Shown in pieces: positions 57,939-64,000 of a stretch of 64,000 nucleotides of DNA. The position numbers and the translations under genes are program-made. Within the stretch, counting starts at the first letter, position 1. Every line of letters starts with the position of its first letter. Where the stretch lies: positions 1-64,000 of the forward strand of contig JABHWD010000018.1 of assembly GCA_018657955.1 (NCBI GenBank), read 5' to 3'. This DNA comes from Flavobacteriaceae bacterium. Its GTDB lineage: Bacteria > Bacteroidota > Bacteroidia > Flavobacteriales > Flavobacteriaceae. The notes beneath the pieces were generated by a model. The model was given only the letters and a program-made list of their open reading frames with translations. It was not told the DNA's origin and made no database searches.

Positions 57939-59426
57939 ATGATGAATGATTTAAAAAAAATATTAAATGCAGAGCAAATAAGAAATGTTGATAATCATAC
58001 TATTAGCAATAAACCAATCCCATCTATTGATTTAATGGAATATGCTTCTAATTGTTTCGTGAATTCAATTTGGGACAAACAATTCATAACAAAAAAAATA
58101 GCTGTAGTTTGTGGAACTGGCAATAATGGTGGAGATGGTCTAGCCATTTCAAGATTATTGAAAGAAAAAAAGGTTTCTGTCAAGACATATTTTTTAAATA
58201 TCAGCTCCAAAATATCTAAAGATTGTCAATTAAATCTAACGAAACTTGGTTCAGTAGAAGAATTAACAAATTCTGATCCGATACCAAATTTTTCTAAGTA
58301 TGATCTAATAATAGATGCAATATTTGGCACAGGCCTTTCAAAGCCTGTAGGAGGATATTATACTAGAATCATTGATTCAATAAACAGTCAGGAATGTTCC
58401 ATTTATTCTGTTGACATTCCGTCAGGAATGTACTGCGATAAAATTTCGGATTCAAAACATATAATTAATGCAGATTTAACAGTTAGTTTTCAAAGACCTA
58501 AATTATCTTTTTTTCTTCCTGAGAGTGGAGCTCATATTAAAAAGTGGAGAATTATAGATATAGGTTTGGATGAAGAATATATTCAAAATATGGATTCCAA
58601 TAAATTTATTATTGATGAGAGGATAAGAAAACATATTAAAACTAGAAATAGGCAATCTCACAAAGGTAATTATGGCAGGGCATTAATAATCGCAGGATCT
58701 ATTGGAAAAATTGGAGCAGCGGTCTTAGCAGCAAAAGCATGCTTAAGAAGTGGTGTGGGACTTCTTACTACTCATACACCAAAATGTGGTTATGAAATCA
58801 TGCAAAAATCTATTCCCGAATCTATGTGTTCCATTGATAAAGCAGAATGTTATATATCTGAATCTCCTGAAATTACTAACTATAATGCTATTGGAATAGG
58901 GCCGGGTTTAGATCAAAAAAAGGATACTAAAGAAATGTTAGAAAAACTCTTTAATAAAGCTAAAAAAGGGACATTAGTTCTAGATGCTGATGCCATCAAT
59001 ATACTAGCAAAGCACAAAGAGCTTATCTCGCTAATACCAAAAAACTCTATTCTAACACCGCATATTAAAGAATTTGAACGCCTGGTGGGAAAATGCAGAA
59101 ATTCCATTGAAAGATTTGAAAAACAAATTGAATTCTCCAAAACTAATAAGTGTATAATTGTATTAAAAAATGCATTTACTACAATTTCTACGCCCATGGG
59201 AGATATTTTCTTTAATACCTCAGGAAATGCAGGAATGGCAACTGCTGGAAGTGGGGACGTGTTAACTGGAATTATTACATCTTTATTAGCACAAAAATAT
59301 GATCCAGCTATTGCTGCTACACTAGGTGTTTATTGCCATGGTCATGCTGGAGATGTTGCCGCAAAAGAAAAAGGAGAACTCGGGTTAATTGCTTCTGATA
59401 TTATAGATCACTTAAAATTTAGCTAA
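57939..59426 (+). CDS. nnr: Bifunctional NAD(P)H-hydrate epimerase / ADP-dependent NAD(P)H-hydrate dehydratase
   Basis: VVCGTGNNGGDGLAISRLL; KGNYGRALIIAGSIGKIGAAVLAAKACLRSGVGL; GNAGMATAGSGDVLTGIITSLLAQ. Confidence 0.95.
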   Translation: MMNDLKKILNAEQIRNVDNHTISNKPIPSIDLMEYASNCFVNSIWDKQFITKKIAVVCGTGNNGGDGLAISRLLKEKKVSVKTYFLNISSKISKDCQLNLTKLGSVEELTNSDPIPNFSKYDLIIDAIFGTGLSKPVGGYYTRIIDSINSQECSIYSVDIPSGMYCDKISDSKHIINADLTVSFQRPKLSFFLPESGAHIKKWRIIDIGLDEEYIQNMDSNKFIIDERIRKHIKTRNRQSHKGNYGRALIIAGSIGKIGAAVLAAKACLRSGVGLLTTHTPKCGYEIMQKSIPESMCSIDKAECYISESPEITNYNAIGIGPGLDQKKDTKEMLEKLFNKAKKGTLVLDADAINILAKHKELISLIPKNSILTPHIKEFERLVGKCRNSIERFEKQIEFSKTNKCIIVLKNAFTTISTPMGDIFFNTSGNAGMATAGSGDVLTGIITSLLAQKYDPAIAATLGVYCHGHAGDVAAKEKGELGLIASDIIDHLKFS

Positions 59427-60158
59427 TTACTTTAGCGTTACTTTTCTAACTACAGGGTTAAAAGGCGAATCAATTAATTCCCCATTAGAATCTAACAATT
59501 CTAATTTGATGGTAACCTCTCCAATAGATAACCCCTCTATATAATACGGAGCCCATTCATCTATCATAAATTCGCTGTCATTAATAGTGGCGCGCACTTT
59601 ATTTCCTTCAGCAGAAATTTCTGTATTTACAAGATAAAAATCAAATAATAATTTTTTTATGTCATCTCCTTCATATACTCCCTTGGGTCTACTATAAAAC
59701 AAAAATTCAGATTCTAAATCATAAGGCTCATAGTCTTCAGGTCCAGAGGGGATTTGCATTAATGAAAATGCGTTTGGATTCTTGACAGATTCATGAAAAG
59801 ATCTTGATAAAAAGAATAAAATTAAATTATTTCCTTGTTTCAATTCTTTTGAAAAACCAGAAGTATAATGAGCAGAATAAGGTCCATTATTTACAATCAT
59901 ATGAATATGTTGACCTTTAGCAGAATTAGCTAAACCATTCTCAATTGCTCCTTCTGTTTGAAGCCCTAACTCATAATTCTCAACATTAAAACTAAAATTG
60001 TTATTTGAATCTTCATCTTCTGCAATTTGGGGAAGAGATAATATTGAATTAGAGAATTCAGGTGACCCCTCAAACTTTGTAATACTAATTGTGGATTGAT
60101 CTGAACATCCAACTATTAGAGACACTATAAGAATAAATGATATATTTTTCATAAACAT
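59427..60158 (-). CDS. Hypothetical lipoprotein
   Basis: LIVSLIVGC lipobox; GQHIHMIVNNGPYSAHYTSGF region. Confidence 0.75.
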   Translation of the reverse strand: MFMKNISFILIVSLIVGCSDQSTISITKFEGSPEFSNSILSLPQIAEDEDSNNNFSFNVENYELGLQTEGAIENGLANSAKGQHIHMIVNNGPYSAHYTSGFSKELKQGNNLILFFLSRSFHESVKNPNAFSLMQIPSGPEDYEPYDLESEFLFYSRPKGVYEGDDIKKLLFDFYLVNTEISAEGNKVRATINDSEFMIDEWAPYYIEGLSIGEVTIKLELLDSNGELIDSPFNPVVRKVTLK

Positions 60159-60176
60159 AAAACTAATAAAAAATGA

Positions 60177-60947
60177 TTAGAATTTTAGATGCCTAACAGT
60201 ATCCTTATGATTGATAATTTGCTGTAGAGATTCAATGCCAATTGCCAAATGTTTTTTATCAAATAATTCAGAATTTTTATCATCCTTTACTCTAGTTTTA
60301 ACACCTTCTGGAATCATTGGTTGATCCGTAACTAGAAGCAAAGCTCCAATAGGGATTCTATTGTTAAAGCCAACAGTAAATAAAGTTGCTGTTTCCATAT
60401 CAATAGAATATGCTCTGATTTGTTTTAAATAATTTTTGAATTTACCATCAAATTCCCAAACCCTTCTGTTTGTTGTAAAAACAGTTCCCGTCCAATAATC
60501 TATTTTTTGATATTTTAATGCAGAGGAAATGGCCCTTTGTAATGAGAAAGACGGCATTGCTGGAACTTCGATTGGGAAATAATCATTTGAAGTACCTTCT
60601 CCTCTAATAGCTCCAATAGGTAAAATAAAATCTCCTATTTTAATTCTCTTTTTTAATCCACCGCATTTGCCTAAAAAAAGAACAGCCTTAGGCCTTATTG
60701 CAGATAATAAATCCATTATGGTGGCAGCATTTGGACTACCCATTCCAAAATTTATTATTGTAATATTTTCATGTGTGGCTGATGGCATGTTCTTATCAAG
60801 GCCATCAACATTAACATTATTGATTTTAGCAAATTCGTCAACGTATTTTTGAAAATTAGTAAGTAATATGAATTTTCCGAATGAAGTTATTTTTATTCCA
60901 GAATATCTTGTAATCCAATCCTTTACAATATCTTTTTTAGTTTTCAT
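60177..60947 (-). CDS. amn: AMP nucleosidase / nucleoside phosphorylase-family protein
   Basis: VLFLGKCGGLKKRIKIGDFILPIGAIRGEGTS; AYSIDMETATLFTVGFNN. Confidence 0.85.
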   Translation of the reverse strand: MKTKKDIVKDWITRYSGIKITSFGKFILLTNFQKYVDEFAKINNVNVDGLDKNMPSATHENITIINFGMGSPNAATIMDLLSAIRPKAVLFLGKCGGLKKRIKIGDFILPIGAIRGEGTSNDYFPIEVPAMPSFSLQRAISSALKYQKIDYWTGTVFTTNRRVWEFDGKFKNYLKQIRAYSIDMETATLFTVGFNNRIPIGALLLVTDQPMIPEGVKTRVKDDKNSELFDKKHLAIGIESLQQIINHKDTVRHLKF

Positions 60948-61002
60948 ATTACAAATTTACTGCATTTTCATTAAATTGAATAATAATAGACTAAACTATT
61001 AC

Positions 61003-62004
61003 ATGGAGATAAATAATACCTTTTTTCCGGAAAAATTGTATTCCTGCTGGCACCCTGTTGGTTATAGTGATGAAATAAAAATGGACTCACCGTTTGGTAC
61101 ATTTCTTTTGGATGAAGCAATTGTGATTTGGCGTACATCTGATGGCAAGATTCATGCTATGAAAGATCTTTGTATTCATAGAGGTACTGCATTATCATTA
61201 GGCTGGTTAAAAGATGATTGTATTGTTTGCCCTTATCATGCATGGCAATATGATAGGAATGGTGAATGTGTATTAATACCTCAAGCTCCAAATGCAAAAA
61301 TCCCCAGCAAGGCTAATACGCCTAAATATAATTGTATGGAACAATTTGGAATTGTATGGGTGGCTATTAATAAGCCTGTCTATAATCTGCCAAATATTCA
61401 AGAGTTTAATGACAAAAAATGGCAATTTATTAATACTGGGCCTTTTGAATGGGATAGTGATAGTTCTAGACAAGTAGAAAATTTTACTGATTTTGGTCAC
61501 TTCCCCTGGGTACATCCAGGACTCTTAGGTGATCCTGAGCGTCCATTAGTTCCAGAATGTAAAGTACAGGTAAAAGGATCCGTACTTCATTATTCTATTG
61601 TAAGGCCTGAAACTTCTAATACAAATGATTTTCCAATTTTTGCAAATAAAGAAGTTGTAAAACCTGAAAGAAGAAGTGTTTATGAACTACATCTTCCTTA
61701 TACTATTTTATTAAGATTAGGATGGGGTGGTGAAAAAGGTATGATTTACTTTTTTGCATCACAACCGATTTCAAAAAATAAATGTAGAGGATATTGTATT
61801 GTAGGTCGCAACTATAATCATGATGAGCCAGAATCTGTTATTCAAGATTTTGAAAAAGTAATTTTTGATCAAGACAAAAGAATTGTGGAATCTCAGAGAC
61901 CTCAACAAGTTCCATTTGATCTTTCAGAAGAATTGCATCTAAAATTTGATTCAGTTGCTATGAATTATAGAAGAACTATGAAAAAAGAAAAATTATATTA
62001 TTAA
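61003..62004 (+). CDS. Rieske 2Fe-2S aromatic-ring-hydroxylating-type oxygenase (ORF track start 60868)
   Basis: Rieske motif CIHRGTALSLGWLKDDCIVCPYHAW; ATG at 61003 (MEINNTFFPEKLYSCWHPVGYS) avoids overlap with the amn start. Confidence 0.88.
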   Translation: MEINNTFFPEKLYSCWHPVGYSDEIKMDSPFGTFLLDEAIVIWRTSDGKIHAMKDLCIHRGTALSLGWLKDDCIVCPYHAWQYDRNGECVLIPQAPNAKIPSKANTPKYNCMEQFGIVWVAINKPVYNLPNIQEFNDKKWQFINTGPFEWDSDSSRQVENFTDFGHFPWVHPGLLGDPERPLVPECKVQVKGSVLHYSIVRPETSNTNDFPIFANKEVVKPERRSVYELHLPYTILLRLGWGGEKGMIYFFASQPISKNKCRGYCIVGRNYNHDEPESVIQDFEKVIFDQDKRIVESQRPQQVPFDLSEELHLKFDSVAMNYRRTMKKEKLYY

Positions 62005-62556
62005 TTATCTACTGGCCCAATAGTCCCACTCGCCAGAAGCAACATACCTTTCTAATACATTATCTAGGTTTAGTTTAATTCTTTTTTTAAATGGATCATT
62101 TAGAGATTTGGTATCGATAAACTGCATTATAACAGTACTAACTATTTTTATAATTTCAGATTTAAGGAAATTGATTCCTCTACTCATTATATTATTTTTA
62201 TGAAACTGCTGCACCTTTCCCTTAATAGAATCTTCCTTGCCTAAATAAAAAGATTTTGTAGATCCAGAAATCTTAACAATGCAATTATAGGTAGCCCATC
62301 TCTTATCAAATCCAATAGAAATAATCGGGGCAAGGTGCTTATTATTCTTTTTTAAAAGTAGTGCAACTTCCAGTTGATAATCCTCAACTATCTTAATTCT
62401 GCTATTAAGATCTTTTAATTTCTCAGAAAGCCTTTTCCTTGTTTTTAGTAACCTTTCATATTCAGGTGCTAAAGACTCCAATTCATTTAATTTACTTAAC
62501 TCTTCTTTGTTTAGAAAATTGCCCTTTAGTAATTTTAAGGAAAAATTTGACTTCAT
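62005..62556 (-). CDS. Hypothetical coiled-coil-containing protein
   Basis: Complete 183-aa ORF with helical N-terminal half and ending ERYVASGEWDYWASR. Confidence 0.6.
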   Translation of the reverse strand: MKSNFSLKLLKGNFLNKEELSKLNELESLAPEYERLLKTRKRLSEKLKDLNSRIKIVEDYQLEVALLLKKNNKHLAPIISIGFDKRWATYNCIVKISGSTKSFYLGKEDSIKGKVQQFHKNNIMSRGINFLKSEIIKIVSTVIMQFIDTKSLNDPFKKRIKLNLDNVLERYVASGEWDYWASR

Positions 62557-62590
62557 ATAATAAAATATATGAGCAAATATAATAAATGAT

Positions 62591-62638
62591 TTAACTCTAT
62601 ACTAATAAAAAACATATATCTTATTAGTATAGAGTTAA
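62591..62638. repeat. Perfect 18-bp inverted repeat with 12-nt loop
   Basis: TTAACTCTATACTAATAA (62591-62608) and TTATTAGTATAGAGTTAA (62621-62638). Confidence 0.95.
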
Positions 62639-62648
62639 TAAAAATTAA

Positions 62649-62888
62649 TTAGTCAATAGAAATGTCGCCTTTTGTTTGTGACCAGGCAATAATTTTTCCA
62701 TTTTCAACTTGATACCACTCATTATAAGTTCCATCAGATCCATCAAATCCTGCATTAACCCATTCTCCTCTATTATTACCATAATCGGTCCCCTCAGGTT
62801 TTGAAGGTTTAATAGAAAAACCATAGGCATATCTTCTTCTTTTAAAATTATTGTAAATTGTAGGTATGAATTGGAAATGTAAACACAC
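62649..62888 (-). pseudogene. Possible gene remnant (79-aa ORF, second overlapping frame 62645-62908)
   Basis: FSIKPSKPEGTDYGNNRGEWVNAGFDGSDGTYNEWYQVENGKIIAWSQTKGDISID has coding-like composition, but its 5' end runs into the opposite-strand gene at 62866. Confidence 0.4.
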
Positions 62889-63285
62889 TTGGAAAAGAGC
62901 AAGAACAAATACTCTATGGTGTTTATTAGGCTGTTCTATTGGAGACTTTGGAACAATATTCTATTTTCAAAATGTAGAACACGATTGGAGTACCTTTGAA
63001 GTAATGAGTTTAGCATTGGTAAACGGATTGTTAACCTCTATTGTTTTAGAAACAATAATTCTTCTAAAACAAATGGGTTTTAAAATTGCGTTAAAAACTG
63101 CCTTAGGTATGAGTTTTATATCAATGTTAGGAATGGAATTATCTATGAATATTACTGACGCACTATTAACTGGTGGTGCGGTATTAACTTGGTGGGCAAT
63201 ACCAATAATGTTATTTATGGGGTTCATAACGCCACTACCTTATAACTATTGGAGATTAAAAAAGTATAATGTAAGTTGTCATTGA
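62866..63285 (+). CDS. DUF4396-like membrane protein
   Basis: TWKRARTNTLWCLLGCSIGDFGTIFYFQ and several TM segments; family name from memory. Confidence 0.7.
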   Translation: MNWKCKHTWKRARTNTLWCLLGCSIGDFGTIFYFQNVEHDWSTFEVMSLALVNGLLTSIVLETIILLKQMGFKIALKTALGMSFISMLGMELSMNITDALLTGGAVLTWWAIPIMLFMGFITPLPYNYWRLKKYNVSCH

Positions 63286-63322
63286 ATTAAAAGAAGAGGA
63301 TGTTCTCTAAATAAAAGCTTTA

Positions 63323-64000
63323 TTATTTTTTAGGGTAATAAACTATTTTATTATATGCATTCTTTGCTATTAAATCTTTAGAATATAATAATTTGAAATA
63401 CTCATCATTAGCCCAAGATTCATATAAATTTCTATAGAAAGGGCTTGAAGGGTCTCCAGATTGACCGGGAGAATTTGTTGCAATGCTATTATCCCAATCT
63501 TTTGTGTCTATTATTACTCTAAAGCTAGCGCCAGAAGACTGATTTAACCCTGAGCCTGTTGATCCAGGAGTATAACTATTACCTCCTCTAGGGTATGTTT
63601 TGAAACTAATTATTTTATTTATAGAATCATTCACAACATCATCAAGAGAGTGGCTAACCTTAATGTGTTTGTAATTACTTTGACCATAAATCCAGTCATT
63701 AACATTACTTCCGAATCTATTTTTTAAATCTTGTACTGATGACATAAAGACATTCTCTAAAAAATTATTTTTTTCTTCAACTTCAAAAGAATTAATTTTT
63801 TCTATAATCTTATAAAGCTGAACCCCTAATAAATTTCTTACTTCTTCAGGCACATACTCCATATAGAAAGAATATATAAGTTGTCTCTCAAAATTCACAT
63901 AAATAGTAGCTTCTACTGAGTTTTTAAATAACTTATTATCCCATTTTTCAAGCATAGAAATATATTTTTTAAACTCTTTCTTAAAACTTACTTTTAAAAG
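63323..64000 (-). CDS. C-terminal part of a penicillin acylase-family (peptidase S45-like) protein, truncated by window edge
   Basis: SFRVIIDTKDWDNSIATNSPGQSGDPSSPFYRNLYESWANDEYFKLLYSKDLI resembles the penicillin-acylase beta-subunit C-terminus; frame stays open to 64000 (LLKVSFKKEFKKYIS before the ORF track Met). Confidence 0.78.
   Translation of the reverse strand, partial: LLKVSFKKEFKKYISMLEKWDNKLFKNSVEATIYVNFERQLIYSFYMEYVPEEVRNLLGVQLYKIIEKINSFEVEEKNNFLENVFMSSVQDLKNRFGSNVNDWIYGQSNYKHIKVSHSLDDVVNDSINKIISFKTYPRGGNSYTPGSTGSGLNQSSGASFRVIIDTKDWDNSIATNSPGQSGDPSSPFYRNLYESWANDEYFKLLYSKDLIAKNAYNKIVYYPKK

Noticed and set aside
61273-61515. Two small ORFs (61273-61515 minus, 61292-61477 plus)
   Set aside because: Contained in the Rieske oxygenase gene in other frames.
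1-64000. Phage, transposon, toxin-antitoxin, restriction-modification or biosynthetic cluster
   Set aside because: No integrase, transposase, capsid, nuclease/methylase pair, NRPS/PKS or similar marker seen in any frame provided.

Overview
AT-rich (low-GC) chromosomal segment, most likely from a Bacteroidota/Flavobacteriia-type organism (Alternative Complex III operon, DUF2723 protein, T9SS-type C-terminal domain, TTTG-N19-TANNTTTG promoter). It is almost fully coding and mainly housekeeping: Alternative Complex III (actA-E, partial actF), rimP-nusA-infB, polA, rplM-rpsI-rpsB-tsf-pyrH-frr, an MMPL/RND transporter, asnS-rpoN, an ExbB/ExbD cluster, tatD, odhA/odhB, prenyl synthase, aspS, tadA, dgt, a porin plus PiT phosphate transporter, nrdA/nrdB, dCMP deaminase, dsbD, nnr, amn, a Rieske oxygenase, and the C-terminal end of a penicillin-acylase-like protein at the right edge. 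There are three tRNAs (Gln-TTG, Ser-GGA, Arg-CCT). I see no CRISPR array, transposase, prophage or recognisable defence system. The observations most worth a second look are: (1) a small secreted protein made of six YKSQ repeats that resembles the deeply knotted 7(1) 'septoil knot' family (DUF6150, from memory); (2) a promoter plus hairpin/U-run directly in front of the probable rimP start, suggesting attenuation of the rimP-nusA-infB operon; (3) an 11-unit 24-bp coding minisatellite forming the tail of ribosomal protein S2, with a visible 96-bp higher-order duplication; (4) a 72-aa ORF that is only a signal peptide plus a T9SS-like sorting tail; and (5) a perfect 18-bp inverted repeat next to a probable gene fragment in the right-hand accessory-looking region.
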